A stretch of DNA of 64,000 nucleotides from Vibrio panuliri (lineage in GTDB: Bacteria; Pseudomonadota; Gammaproteobacteria; Enterobacterales; Vibrionaceae). Positions 9,527-18,160 of the stretch are shown here, one piece after another; within the stretch, counting starts at the first letter, position 1; the number at the start of each line of letters is the position of its first letter. Position numbers and translations under genes: made by a program. The stretch lies in contig NZ_AP019654.1 in NCBI RefSeq assembly GCF_009938205.1, positions 3,173,262 to 3,237,261 of the forward strand. The letters are read 5' to 3'. The notes under the pieces were generated by a model, which was not told where the DNA came from, made no database searches, and saw nothing but the letters and a program-made list of their open reading frames with translations.

Positions 9527-10885
9527 ATGACGCTAATAGATATTTTATTCACCGAGAACTATATCGCCATAATGCCAGATATAGTTTATGACTCGCTGCC
9601 TGTTGCCATGCTCTTCGGCTCACTATTGGTTTTCTTAATCATTGGTATGCCTGTTGCGTTTGCGATTGGTTTCTCAGCACTACTGACTATTTTCCTAAAC
9701 TTTCCAATTGATAAGTCCGCCATCTTAACGACCCAACAATTGCTTGGTGGCTTGGATAATTTTGGTCTACTGGCACTGCCGTTCTTTATCTTTGCCGGTA
9801 ACTTAATGAACTCAGGGGGTATCGCTAAGCGTTTGATCAATTTCGCGATGCTTATCGGGGGCAAACTGCCAGGTTCCCTGTGCCATGTGAATGTAATTGC
9901 TAACATGATGTTTGGCTCACTCTCTGGTTCTGCAACAGCGTCTGCTGCCGCTGTAGGTGGCTTAATGGGCCCTCTACAAGAGGAAAAGAAATACCCTCGC
10001 GCATTTTCCAGTGCAGTCAATATCGCGTCTTGCCCTGCGGGTTTGCTTATTCCACCATCAAATGTACTTATCCTATACGCGTTGGTTAGTACAACTTCGG
10101 TGCAATACCTATTCTTAGCTGGTTATGTACCAGGCATCATTATGGGTCTTTGTGTCATGGTAGGCGTCTACCTGTTTGGTAAACGTTTTGGTGTGCCAGC
10201 AGAAACGATTAAGTTAGAACAGTCTGTATTTAAAACCGTGATCGACGCGTTACCTAGCCTATTTATGATTTTCATCATCATGGGCGGTATTGTTGGCGGC
10301 ATCTTTACTGCAACGGAAGCTTCGGCAATCGCGGTTGTCTACAGCTTGATTCTTGGCTTCGCATACAAAGAAATCAAAGTAAAAGATCTTAACCGAATCG
10401 TCGTCGATAGCGTCATTATCACAGCCATCGTTCTGATGATGATCGGTACTTCTTCTTCGATGTCATGGGCCATGGCAAATGCGGATATTCCATCGTTTAT
10501 CTCAAGCTTTGTACTTGAGTTTTCAGATAACCCTATCGTTATTCTGATTCTGATTAACCTTATTTTCTTGGTGGTTGGCACCTTTATGGATATGTCACCA
10601 GCCATTCTTATCTTCACACCAATCATGCTACCGATAGCCACGTTCATCGGAATGGATCCTATTCATTTTGGCATCATGATGGTTTTCAACTTATCGATTG
10701 GTATTTGTACGCCTCCTGTTGGTACTGCGCTTTTTGTTGGATGTAGCGTTTCAGGAAGCAAATTAGGTGAAGTTGTTCCAAAACTAATCCCGCTGTTCTT
10801 ACTTCTAATCGTAGGTCTAGCAATTGTTGTCGCTTTCCCAAGCATTACTATGTGGCTGCCAAAACTGGCAGGTTACAACGGATAA
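9527..10885 (+). CDS. TRAP transporter large permease subunit (DctM family)
   Basis: 452 aa with about a dozen transmembrane helices, typical for DctM (IT superfamily). Visible signatures include FGSLSGSATASAAAVG, IPPSNVLILYALVS, GGIFTATEASAIAVVYSL and the C-terminal GICTPPVGTALFVG, which form the discontinuous-helix transport core. The N-terminal ~20 residues before the first helix are slightly longer than usual, so a later ATG (MPDIVYDS) is possible. It sits between the small subunit and the binding protein in one operon. Confidence 0.93.
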   Translation: MTLIDILFTENYIAIMPDIVYDSLPVAMLFGSLLVFLIIGMPVAFAIGFSALLTIFLNFPIDKSAILTTQQLLGGLDNFGLLALPFFIFAGNLMNSGGIAKRLINFAMLIGGKLPGSLCHVNVIANMMFGSLSGSATASAAAVGGLMGPLQEEKKYPRAFSSAVNIASCPAGLLIPPSNVLILYALVSTTSVQYLFLAGYVPGIIMGLCVMVGVYLFGKRFGVPAETIKLEQSVFKTVIDALPSLFMIFIIMGGIVGGIFTATEASAIAVVYSLILGFAYKEIKVKDLNRIVVDSVIITAIVLMMIGTSSSMSWAMANADIPSFISSFVLEFSDNPIVILILINLIFLVVGTFMDMSPAILIFTPIMLPIATFIGMDPIHFGIMMVFNLSIGICTPPVGTALFVGCSVSGSKLGEVVPKLIPLFLLLIVGLAIVVAFPSITMWLPKLAGYNG

Positions 10886-10899
10886 TTGAGAGTTTAATT

Positions 10900-11859
10900 A
10901 TGAAAAAATCTGCCTTAGCAATTTCTATCGCATTGATGTCCGCGTTTAGCGTAAACGCTCAAGCTAAAGTTCTTAAGTTAGCTCACGCAATGCCTTTGGA
11001 CCACCCTGTTCACAAATCACTACAGTGGTTTGCTGATCAAGTCACTGACCGTACCGACCATCGTGTACGTGTTTACCCAAACCTAACCTTGGGTAAGGAA
11101 GAAGCGACACTGCAAATGCTGCAAAACGGCACTCTCGCATTTACTAAAGTTGGCGGTGGTTTAACGGCATCATTCTCAGATCAATACAAGATTCTGTCTT
11201 TGCCTTACCTATATGACGATGAAGCAGACTCTAAGCGCGTTCTGCGTGGCCCAATTGGCCAAGAGATTCTGCAATCTTCAGAAAAAGATGGGTTTATTGG
11301 CTTAGCGTATCTATCGAGTGGTTCTCGTGGTTTCTACTCGAACACCAAGATCGAAACACCGGACGATCTGAAAGGCTTAAAGATCCGCGTACAGAACTCT
11401 CCGATCGACATCGACACAATGAAATACCTAGGCGCAAGTCCAGTGCCGATTTCATCAGGTGAAGTATACTCAGCTCTACAACAAGGTGTTGTAGATGGTG
11501 CGGAAAATAACATTCCGACTTACTACTCAACTCGTCACTATGAAGTTGCCAAATATTACTCTTTGGATCACCACTCAATGATTCCTGACATTTTGGCAGT
11601 ATCAACTGAGATCTGGAACAGCCTATCAGAAGAAGATCGCAAAGTTATCAGCGAAATCGCTGTTGAGACTCTCGATGTTCAAGACAAATACTGGGACGAA
11701 TATGTTGAAGAAGCAAAAACGCAAATCACCAAAGCAGGTGGTGAAATTGTTAATGCAGACGTGCATTCATTCCAAAAACTCGTTCAACCGGTTTATCAAA
11801 AATTCGCTCAAGACAACCCTCAACTAAGCGATCTATTAACACGACTACAAGCATACTAA
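10900..11859 (+). CDS. TRAP transporter periplasmic solute-binding protein (DctP family)
   Basis: 319 aa. It begins with a clear signal peptide (MKKSALAISIALMSAFSVNA, cleavage expected after AQA). The mature part starts KVLKLAHAMPLDHPVH, as in DctP proteins. The conserved ligand-binding region GLKIRVQNSPI carries the invariant carboxylate-binding arginine, and VYSALQQGVVDGAENN is a family signature. The conserved arginine indicates an acid ligand. An upstream in-frame start at 10852 overlaps the permease gene and lacks signal-peptide sense, so 10900 is preferred. The gene is in the GntR-type operator-controlled operon. Confidence 0.93.
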   Translation: MKKSALAISIALMSAFSVNAQAKVLKLAHAMPLDHPVHKSLQWFADQVTDRTDHRVRVYPNLTLGKEEATLQMLQNGTLAFTKVGGGLTASFSDQYKILSLPYLYDDEADSKRVLRGPIGQEILQSSEKDGFIGLAYLSSGSRGFYSNTKIETPDDLKGLKIRVQNSPIDIDTMKYLGASPVPISSGEVYSALQQGVVDGAENNIPTYYSTRHYEVAKYYSLDHHSMIPDILAVSTEIWNSLSEEDRKVISEIAVETLDVQDKYWDEYVEEAKTQITKAGGEIVNADVHSFQKLVQPVYQKFAQDNPQLSDLLTRLQAY

Positions 11860-11868
11860 GGAACAATC

Positions 11869-12633
11869 ATGGGTCATTTAACAGGTAAAAAAGTATTTAT
11901 TACAGGCGCAGAACAAGGGATCGGTTTTGCATCAGCAAAATCCCTAATTGAAGCTGGTTGTGATATTTACATTCATTACTTCAGTGGAACAGAAGGTCCT
12001 GAACAGCTTGTCGCATTAGCCCACTCTCTAGGACAACGTGCATCATTTGGTCAAGCCGATCTAACCAATCGTCAAGACTCTGAACAATGTGTTCAAGCTG
12101 CTGCTGAGTTCTTAGGTGGCATCGATATTCTAGTCAACAACGTAGGTGGCATCATTGCTCGTAAATGGCTGGGTGAGATTGATGAAGCATTCTGGAACAC
12201 GGTTATCGATGTCAACATGACGACGATGCTCAACGTTACTCAGGCTGCACTTCCATTCCTCAAAGAAGCAAGCGCGGGTGCAAGTATTGTCAACCTAGCA
12301 TCACTAGCAGGCCGCTCTGGTGGACACGCGGGTTCTTTGGTTTACTCCATGACCAAAGGCGCAGTACTAACTTGGACGCGCTCACTGGCAGCAGAGTTAG
12401 GCGGTGCAGGTGTTCGTGTTAACGCTGTCGCTCCTGGATTAATTCTTGGTACTCGCTTCCACAACCAACACACAACAAAAGAGTCCGCAGACGAAACGGT
12501 GCGCGGTATTCCTCTAGGCCGTGCTGGTACTTCTGAAGACGTAGCGGATGTCATCACCTTCTTAGCATCACAATATGATGGCTTTGTCTCTGGTGCGACG
12601 ATTGACGTGAATGGCGGCGTGTACCGCATGTAA
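11869..12633 (+). CDS. Short-chain dehydrogenase/reductase of sugar-acid locus
   Basis: 254 aa classical SDR. Cofactor motif TGAEQGIG is near residues 12-19, the NNVGG variant of NNAG near 88, and the catalytic triad appears as the serine in NLASLAG and YSMTK (Tyr-x3-Lys). C-terminal DVNGGVYRM is typical. It resembles FabG and gluconate 5-dehydrogenase (IdnO) types. AAGGA precedes the ATG, and the gene is 9 bases after the TRAP binding protein. Between a transporter and KDPG aldolase it may oxidise a non-gluconate aldose or ketoaldonate to enter the Entner-Doudoroff route. The substrate is not determinable from sequence. Confidence 0.85.
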   Translation: MGHLTGKKVFITGAEQGIGFASAKSLIEAGCDIYIHYFSGTEGPEQLVALAHSLGQRASFGQADLTNRQDSEQCVQAAAEFLGGIDILVNNVGGIIARKWLGEIDEAFWNTVIDVNMTTMLNVTQAALPFLKEASAGASIVNLASLAGRSGGHAGSLVYSMTKGAVLTWTRSLAAELGGAGVRVNAVAPGLILGTRFHNQHTTKESADETVRGIPLGRAGTSEDVADVITFLASQYDGFVSGATIDVNGGVYRM

Positions 12634-12680
12634 CCAACCTAGGCAGCACACCTTGTGCTGCCTACTTTCTAGGATTCGTT

Positions 12681-13097
12681 ATGATTAAGTCGAAAGTAAT
12701 TCACCCTGAACTGCTGTTCCACCTCGCTCGTTGTGGGCACAAAGCGCAAGTTTTGATTGCCGACAGCAACTACTCTTTTGTGACTAACTCTGGTCCTAAC
12801 GCCAATATCGTCTACCTCAACTTCCAACCAGGCATGATCAGTGGCACCGATATTCTAAACGGTATTAAAGAGACGATTAATGTTGAGTCTGCGACGATGA
12901 TGCAGCACCCAGCTGATTTCGACAACACGATTCTGAGTGAGTACCAATCCATCTTACCGGCAGAAACTCCGTTTGAATTTCTTGAGCGTGAAGATTTTTA
13001 CTCTGCAGTCAAGTCAGATAAAACCTTGCTGGTCATTGCCAGCGGAGAGCAACGACGCTTTGCGAACATCTTGCTCACCGTAGGTGCAGTCTTTTAA
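12681..13097 (+). CDS. RbsD/FucU-family sugar mutarotase-like protein
   Basis: 138 aa, the usual length of RbsD/FucU pyranases that interconvert sugar anomers. The N-terminal HPELLFHLARCGHKAQVLIAD matches the family pattern HPELL..L...GHGD.I.IAD, and the C-terminal SGEQRRFANILLTVGAV matches TGE.RPYANIILKKGV. The usual GHGD motif reads GHKA here, so the acidic residue after the histidine is missing; the histidine remains. It lies between the SDR gene and eda. Its presence suggests a free sugar or hydroxy-acid ring form passes through the pathway. It could have lost or changed activity. Confidence 0.75.
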   Translation: MIKSKVIHPELLFHLARCGHKAQVLIADSNYSFVTNSGPNANIVYLNFQPGMISGTDILNGIKETINVESATMMQHPADFDNTILSEYQSILPAETPFEFLEREDFYSAVKSDKTLLVIASGEQRRFANILLTVGAVF

Positions 13098-13118
13098 TTC
13101 TTAACAAAGAGATAGCGT

Positions 13119-13748
13119 ATGCCTTCGATCAATGAACAGCTTAGCGCATTAAAAATCATTCCTGTTGTATCTGTTGATAACGCACAAGACATTATTCCAC
13201 TTGGCAAAGTATTGGTAGAAAACGGCTTACCCGCTGCAGAAATTACTTTTCGCTCCGATGCTGCCGTTGAGGCGATTCGTTTACTGCGTCAATCACAACC
13301 AGATATGCTGATTGGAGCTGGCACAGTTCTCAACCGTGAGCAAGTTATTGCCGCGAAGAACGCTGGAGCCACTTTTATCGTCTCTCCGGGTTTTAACCCA
13401 AACACGGTCAAAGCTTGCCAAGAAGTTGGGATTGATATCATTCCCGGCGTAAACACCCCAAGTGCCATTGAAGCTGCGTTAGAGATGGGGCTAACAACCC
13501 TCAAGTTTTTCCCTGCAGAGGCATCTGGTGGGGTAAACATGGTAAAAGCGCTACTTGGCCCCTACACCGATATTCATTTTATGCCTACGGGAGGCATAAG
13601 TCCTGCAAACGTTGAGCAGTACCTCCAGATACCACGAGTGCTTGCTTGTGGTGGGACATGGATGGTCGATAAAAAACTTATCGAAAATGGTGAATGGGCT
13701 AAGCTAGCACAACTCACTCGTCAAGCTGCAGATTTAGTCAGCCAATAA
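13119..13748 (+). CDS. eda: KDPG/KHG aldolase
   Basis: 209 aa class I aldolase, splitting 2-keto-3-deoxy-6-phosphogluconate into pyruvate and glyceraldehyde-3-phosphate. The catalytic glutamate is in AAEITFRS (Glu41), and the Schiff-base lysine is in TTLKFFPAEASGG (near residue 130). GAGTVLN, the phosphate loop PTGGISPANVEQYL and CGGTWMV are also present. It is the last gene of the TRAP-SDR-mutarotase-eda operon and completes the pathway begun by gntK-edd on the other side of gntR. Confidence 0.96.
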   Translation: MPSINEQLSALKIIPVVSVDNAQDIIPLGKVLVENGLPAAEITFRSDAAVEAIRLLRQSQPDMLIGAGTVLNREQVIAAKNAGATFIVSPGFNPNTVKACQEVGIDIIPGVNTPSAIEAALEMGLTTLKFFPAEASGGVNMVKALLGPYTDIHFMPTGGISPANVEQYLQIPRVLACGGTWMVDKKLIENGEWAKLAQLTRQAADLVSQ

Positions 13749-13749
13749 T

Positions 13750-13776
13750 AAAAAACCTCTCGTATAGAGAGGTTTT
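13750..13776. terminator. Bidirectional terminator between eda and yhiN
   Basis: AAAACCTCT and AGAGGTTTT form a stem around a short loop. A/T runs on both sides allow termination of eda (plus) and the convergent flavoprotein gene (minus). Confidence 0.85.
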
Positions 13777-13780
13777 CCGC

Positions 13781-14968
13781 TTAAGCGTGCTGACCCGCGA
13801 CGAAACCGGAACTCCAGCACCATTGGAAGTTGTAGCCACCTAGCCAGCCGGTCACATCCATCACTTCACCGATAAAGTACAACCCTTTCACCTGTTTACA
13901 CTCCATCGTTTTTGATGAAAGATGATCAGTATCGACACCACCTAAAGTGACTTCCGCGGTGCGATAACCCTCTGTACCATTCGGTGCAATCTGCCAATTC
14001 TCTAGGTATTCAGTGACCTGTTTAAGCTGTTTCTCATTAAACTGTTTAAGCGGTTTGTCTTCCAACTCTTTACGCTCAACCATCACTTCGACTAAACGTT
14101 TTGGCAGCACTTTCGCAAGGGTGTTTTTCAAACTCTGATTCGGGTGCTTCTCTCTCGAAACCGTCAACAACTGTTCAACATCGGCTTCTGGCACAAGATT
14201 AATCGTCACGTGTTGCCCAGCTTTCCAGAAAGACGAAATTTGCAACACCGCCGGGCCAGATAAACCACGGTGAGTAAATAGCAGGGCTTCTTTAAATACC
14301 GTGCCATCTTGCGCGGTGATTTCAGCCGGAATGGCAATCCCAGATAGTGTTTCGAAGTCTTCTTTATCTTGCTTGTGCAACGTAAACGGCACTAAACCTG
14401 CACTTGTTGGTATCACCGGCAAACCAAACTGCTCAGCGACTTTATAACCAAAGGGAGTCGCACCCAATTTCGGCATCGACAAACCACCAGTGGCCACCAC
14501 CAGCGACTGACACTCAATAACCTGAGTATTAGCGTGCAAACTAAAACCTTGCTCCGTTTGCTCTATTTGATGGACATCTTGCTGGTAGCGTAGTTGAACT
14601 TTCGCGGCCTGACACTCATCCAACAACATGCTCACAATTTGTTTTGCCGAATCGAGACAAAACAGCTGACCATGATCGCGCTCTTCAAACTCGATGCCGT
14701 ACTTGCTCACCAGTGCAATGAAATCCCAGTTGGTGTACTGCGACAGCGCGGATTTAACGAAATGTGGGTTGCGACATAGGTAGTTGTTCGCTGTCACATC
14801 GTAGTTGGTGAAATTACAACGACCACCACCGGAGATCAGAATCTTACGTCCTGGTTTTTTCGCATGATCAAGCACCAAAACTTTACGACCTCGTTTACCC
14901 GCTTCAACTGCACACATTAAGCCTGCAGCCCCTGCACCTATAATAACGACGTCAAACTTTTCACTCAT
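13781..14968 (-). CDS. yhiN: YhiN/HI0933-family flavoprotein (BaiN-like)
   Basis: 395 aa NAD(P)/FAD-dependent oxidoreductase. The FAD-binding Rossmann motif VVIIGAGAAGLMCA is at the N-terminus, then GRKILISGGGRCNFTN, the family signature. The C-terminal YFIGEVMDVTGWLGGYNFQW is also characteristic. The frame is open to 15025, but the ATG at 14968 (MSEKFDVVIIG) puts the dinucleotide fold at the usual position. Cellular substrate is not established for most members. Neighbour uspB matches the E. coli yhiN-pitA-uspB region, with pitA absent here. Confidence 0.92.
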   Translation of the reverse strand: MSEKFDVVIIGAGAAGLMCAVEAGKRGRKVLVLDHAKKPGRKILISGGGRCNFTNYDVTANNYLCRNPHFVKSALSQYTNWDFIALVSKYGIEFEERDHGQLFCLDSAKQIVSMLLDECQAAKVQLRYQQDVHQIEQTEQGFSLHANTQVIECQSLVVATGGLSMPKLGATPFGYKVAEQFGLPVIPTSAGLVPFTLHKQDKEDFETLSGIAIPAEITAQDGTVFKEALLFTHRGLSGPAVLQISSFWKAGQHVTINLVPEADVEQLLTVSREKHPNQSLKNTLAKVLPKRLVEVMVERKELEDKPLKQFNEKQLKQVTEYLENWQIAPNGTEGYRTAEVTLGGVDTDHLSSKTMECKQVKGLYFIGEVMDVTGWLGGYNFQWCWSSGFVAGQHA

Positions 14969-15003
14969 GATCAACTTACTCAAACAACCTAAAACGCAAT
15001 AAA

Positions 15004-15031
15004 AAAGGATGTGCAATTTTTGCACATCCTT
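15004..15031 (-). terminator. Terminator after uspB
   Basis: On the minus strand AAGGATGTGCAA pairs with TTGCACATCCTT, followed by a T run. It separates uspB from yhiN. Confidence 0.85.
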
Positions 15032-15109
15032 GCTAATCGAGGCGCTATTCTAGCGATTCTTTGTCTGATTGCCAATTAATCACCCAAACCAAATTGGGCA
15101 GAGGACAAA

Positions 15110-15433
15110 TCAAAGAATGAAGGCTGCGAGCAGCGTGACACCAATCAGAGCCATGGTAAGAATAAATAACTCTCTCACTCGAGAACACTTAGAGGTAAAC
15201 ACCTCATCATGATGGTGGTGATACTCTTTACTCTTGAGATAGGAATAGAGCTTAAACTGCTTACTCATATTGCCGTGAGTGGTAAAGAAACCTCCACCAT
15301 CAACTTGTTGATACAACAAGGGGTGAGCCTCTCGCATGACAAAAATTAACGAACGTAATGCCGTAAGGTATCTCGCTAAGTTAACTAAGGTAACCAGCAT
15401 AAGTACAAATAGAATGGTGTCTGCACTGATCAT
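15110..15433 (-). CDS. uspB: Universal stress protein B, small membrane protein
   Basis: 107 aa. An N-terminal membrane helix (about residues 5-25) and a C-terminal one (about 88-107) flank a cytoplasmic or periplasmic segment with [21 protein letters not shown], which is nearly identical to the E. coli UspB core. UspB is linked to stationary-phase survival and ethanol tolerance in E. coli; its mechanism is unknown. The start has GGAGG upstream. It lies beside ftnA and uspA, forming a stress group. Confidence 0.93.
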   Translation of the reverse strand: MISADTILFVLMLVTLVNLARYLTALRSLIFVMREAHPLLYQQVDGGGFFTTHGNMSKQFKLYSYLKSKEYHHHHDEVFTSKCSRVRELFILTMALIGVTLLAAFIL

Positions 15434-15503
15434 CTTTCCTCCCTACACCTTCTATGCATGCCCGAAGAAAAGACGATCTGTTTAGAGTGTCTTTGGCTGA
15501 ACG

Positions 15504-16031
15504 TTACACAGCCGGGGCATCCATAACCGAAGATGAACCTTCTTTTGCTAAAGCTGCTAGATCTTTATCAATGAAAAACAGCGCTTTGCCGTCTTCACCA
15601 ACCAGTTCCAGCTTATCTAATATCCCTTTAAATAACTTCTCTTCCTCGTGCTGTTCAGCAACGTACCACTGCAAGAAGTTGAATGTTGAGTAGTCTTGAG
15701 ACGTAAACGCTAAATGAGCCAGCTTATTGATTTTTTCTGTAATCATTTGCTCATGCTCGTAAGTTTCACGGAATACGTGACCAAGGCTCTCAAACTGGTG
15801 CTGAGGCGCTTCAATCGCCCCTAGAATCGGCATCGCACCGGTTTCACTCACATAAGTGAACAAACGCTGCATGTGCTCCATCTCTTCTACGGCGTGGGCG
15901 CGTAAAAATTCAGCCGCCCCATCGAATCCTTTATCTTCACACCAAGCACTCATTTGTAAGTATAGATTGGATGAAAAAAATTCGAGGTTAATTTGTTCAT
16001 TCAATTGATCAACCATTGCCTGTGACAGCAT
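15504..16031 (-). CDS. ftnA: Non-haem ferritin
   Basis: 175 aa four-helix ferritin that oxidises and stores iron in a 24-subunit shell. Ferroxidase residues are visible in [16 protein letters not shown] and [12 protein letters not shown] (Glu, Glu, His), with later ligands in [12 protein letters not shown] and [15 protein letters not shown]. An in-frame TTG lies two codons upstream, but AGGAG is placed for the ATG at 16031. There is no haem-ligand methionine pattern of bacterioferritin. It is transcribed divergently from uspA with a 130-base gap between them, and on the same strand as uspB. Confidence 0.94.
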   Translation of the reverse strand: MLSQAMVDQLNEQINLEFFSSNLYLQMSAWCEDKGFDGAAEFLRAHAVEEMEHMQRLFTYVSETGAMPILGAIEAPQHQFESLGHVFRETYEHEQMITEKINKLAHLAFTSQDYSTFNFLQWYVAEQHEEEKLFKGILDKLELVGEDGKALFFIDKDLAALAKEGSSSVMDAPAV

Positions 16032-16161
16032 GTTCAACTCCTAAAATTCTTGCAAGTAACTAAACTATAACACGATCCTTAAAGAGATATGAGATCATTC
16101 CAGCATAATTATTACCCAACCGATGCTAACCTTAAATCAATGACCCACAGGAGATAGCATT

Positions 16162-16587
16162 ATGAGTTATCAACATATTTTAGTTGCAATTGACCTCTCT
16201 GAAGACAGTAAACACTTGGTGGAAAAAGCCGTTGCTTTAGCCAAACCTCTCAATGCAGAAGTATCGTTTATCCATATTGATGTGAATTATGCGGAGCTCT
16301 ACACCGGACTCATTGATATCAACATGGCTGAAACTCAACACAAGGCGACTGAGGCTTCACAAAATCAGCTCCAGAATCTCGCAGACCATGCTAACTATCC
16401 GATCAAGCATACCCTTGTGGGCAGCGGTGATTTAGGTAACGAGCTATGTGAAAATATTGGGGAATACAAAGTCGATCTCGTGGTGTGTGGGCACCATCAG
16501 GATTTTTGGAGCAAGCTGCTCTCTTCAACTCGTCAACTGATAAATTGTACTCCTGTCGATTTGTTGGTTGTACCACTTAAGGATTGA
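16162..16587 (+). CDS. uspA: Universal stress protein A
   Basis: 141 aa cytoplasmic Usp-fold protein. It starts [16 protein letters not shown] and ends with [33 protein letters not shown], close to E. coli UspA, a subtype that does not bind ATP. It is induced by growth arrest and many stresses in enterobacteria. CAGGAGA precedes the ATG. The neighbouring uspB and ftnA suggest a starvation/oxidative stress cluster. Confidence 0.94.
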   Translation: MSYQHILVAIDLSEDSKHLVEKAVALAKPLNAEVSFIHIDVNYAELYTGLIDINMAETQHKATEASQNQLQNLADHANYPIKHTLVGSGDLGNELCENIGEYKVDLVVCGHHQDFWSKLLSSTRQLINCTPVDLLVVPLKD

Positions 16588-16646
16588 TCGCACTGCGAAT
16601 TAATCTCGTTTAGACTGACGGCTGGTATTGTTCATGAGTATTGGTT

Positions 16647-17525
16647 ATGGGTTATTTATCAGCCGTTACGCTGCTTTGGGCGTTTTCATTTAGCCTTATC
16701 GGGGTCTATCTTGCTGGTCAAGTAGATTCCTGGTTCTCGGTATTAATGCGCGTTGCACTGGCCAGCGTGGTGTTCCTACCTTTTATTAAGTTCAAAGGGG
16801 TAAGCAAATCGCTTATCGCTAAACTGATGGTTGTCGGTGGTTTCCAGCTTGGGCTGATGTACTGCTTCTACTATCAATCGTTCTTGTTACTATCTGTTCC
16901 TGAAGTATTACTCTTCACCGTATTCACCCCTATTTATGTCACTCTGATTTACGATCTACTCAAAAGTCGTTTTTCTCCTTGGTATCTTGTTACCGCAGTC
17001 ATCGCGGTTGCTGGCGCCGCCGTGATTAAGTTTGCTGGTATCAATGAGAATTTCCTCTTGGGTTTCTTGGTGGTACAAGGTGCCAACCTCTGCTTCGCGA
17101 TTGGTCAAGTCGGCTACAAATACATAATGGAAACAGAGCAAGTCGAACTGCCTCAGCATGCGGTATTTGGCTATTTCTATTTGGGGGCTTTAGTGGTCGC
17201 GACTATCGCTTTCGCACTAATGGGGAATAGCGACAAGCTACCAACCACTACGACCCAATGGGGTATCTTGATTTATCTTGGTCTAATCGCATCTGGATTG
17301 GGGTATTTTGCGTGGAACAAAGGCGCAACGTTAGTCAATGCGGGGGCGCTTGCGGTGATGAACAATGCGCTCGTCCCAGCAGGCTTGATTGTTAATATCC
17401 TAATTTGGAACCGCGATGTCGACCTATTACGCCTTGGCTTAGGCGGGGCAATCATTATGCTTTCATTATGGGTGAATGAGACTTGGGTGAAACGTCGCGT
17501 AGAACGCGATTATGCGTCTCTTTAA
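16647..17525 (+). CDS. bioP: BioP/YigM-type biotin transporter (EamA family)
   Basis: 292 aa with ten predicted membrane helices in two EamA repeats. The N-terminus LLWAFSFSLIGVYLAGQVDSW and the stretch PEVLLFTVFTPIYVTLIYDLL are very similar to E. coli YigM, an inner-membrane biotin importer. FAIGQVGYKYIMET and the downstream WGILIYLGLIASGLGYFAWN also match. An in-frame TTG lies two codons upstream, but ATG at 16647 is preferred. It stands alone between uspA and a terminator. Substrate is inferred from resemblance to YigM. Confidence 0.85.
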   Translation: MGYLSAVTLLWAFSFSLIGVYLAGQVDSWFSVLMRVALASVVFLPFIKFKGVSKSLIAKLMVVGGFQLGLMYCFYYQSFLLLSVPEVLLFTVFTPIYVTLIYDLLKSRFSPWYLVTAVIAVAGAAVIKFAGINENFLLGFLVVQGANLCFAIGQVGYKYIMETEQVELPQHAVFGYFYLGALVVATIAFALMGNSDKLPTTTTQWGILIYLGLIASGLGYFAWNKGATLVNAGALAVMNNALVPAGLIVNILIWNRDVDLLRLGLGGAIIMLSLWVNETWVKRRVERDYASL

Positions 17526-17539
17526 ATCGAAGCCAAACG

Positions 17540-17571
17540 AAAAATCCCGCTGTGTTAGCGGGATTTTTTTA
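17540..17571. terminator. Bidirectional terminator between bioP and unknown gene
   Basis: AAAAATCCCGC pairs with GCGGGATTTTT around a short loop, with A and T runs on both sides, between convergent genes. Confidence 0.88.
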
Positions 17572-17587
17572 AAACTAATGCGGTTAA

Positions 17588-18061
17588 TTAATGCACCGAC
17601 TCACGTCCTGTTGAATGAGAGCTCTGTGACCCCATCTGACTTAAGCTTAAGTTGATTTGCTCGAACTGCGCTTCTAGTTTACGTTGCTTACGTAATAACT
17701 TTTCTTGCTTGCTGACGGTTTTGCTTAGCTTTTTAAAGAATTTCTTCTGCTTTTTTGCCTGTTTCTTTGCTTGCTTAAGCTGAGACTGATTCCACACACC
17801 CTTTTCAGCGTCCGCCATCACTTGAGATTGATGATTCGCGATAACTGTCGGCGATGAGATAGGATCAATAACGCTTTTCTCAATGTTACCAACATCAGAT
17901 TGAGCGGCACTCAACGCCATTGGTTTGCATAGCATACTCTTATCTTGGGATGCTCGAGCACATGAGCGACAAAGGTATTTGGGCGCACTCACAATCCGCT
18001 GAATTGCCCCTAGCTGTTCGCTAATATCATGGCGATTTAACTTACACAGACGCTTACTCAT
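17588..18061 (-). CDS. Unknown lysine-rich coiled-coil protein
   Basis: 157 aa, not recognised. The N-terminal third has a cluster of cysteines (RLCKL, YLCRSCARAS, SMLCKP), including one CxxC, which could bind zinc or be redox-active. After a low-complexity linker, residues ~90-145 are very rich in lysine and glutamine (QAKKQAKKQKKFFKKL, then SKQEKLLRKQRKLEAQFEQI) and would form a basic coiled coil that could bind nucleic acid. No signal peptide or membrane helix is seen. It is alone between bioP and rsmJ. The frame, start and terminator support a real gene. Confidence 0.65.
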   Translation of the reverse strand: MSKRLCKLNRHDISEQLGAIQRIVSAPKYLCRSCARASQDKSMLCKPMALSAAQSDVGNIEKSVIDPISSPTVIANHQSQVMADAEKGVWNQSQLKQAKKQAKKQKKFFKKLSKTVSKQEKLLRKQRKLEAQFEQINLSLSQMGSQSSHSTGRESVH

Positions 18062-18160
18062 ACCTCAATCCAGTAATAATGCGAATTATTATTAATAAGA
18101 TATACAACTTTAGATAATGAAGCGCAAGCTGAATCTGTTGCCTTTACTTAGCGGCTGACC

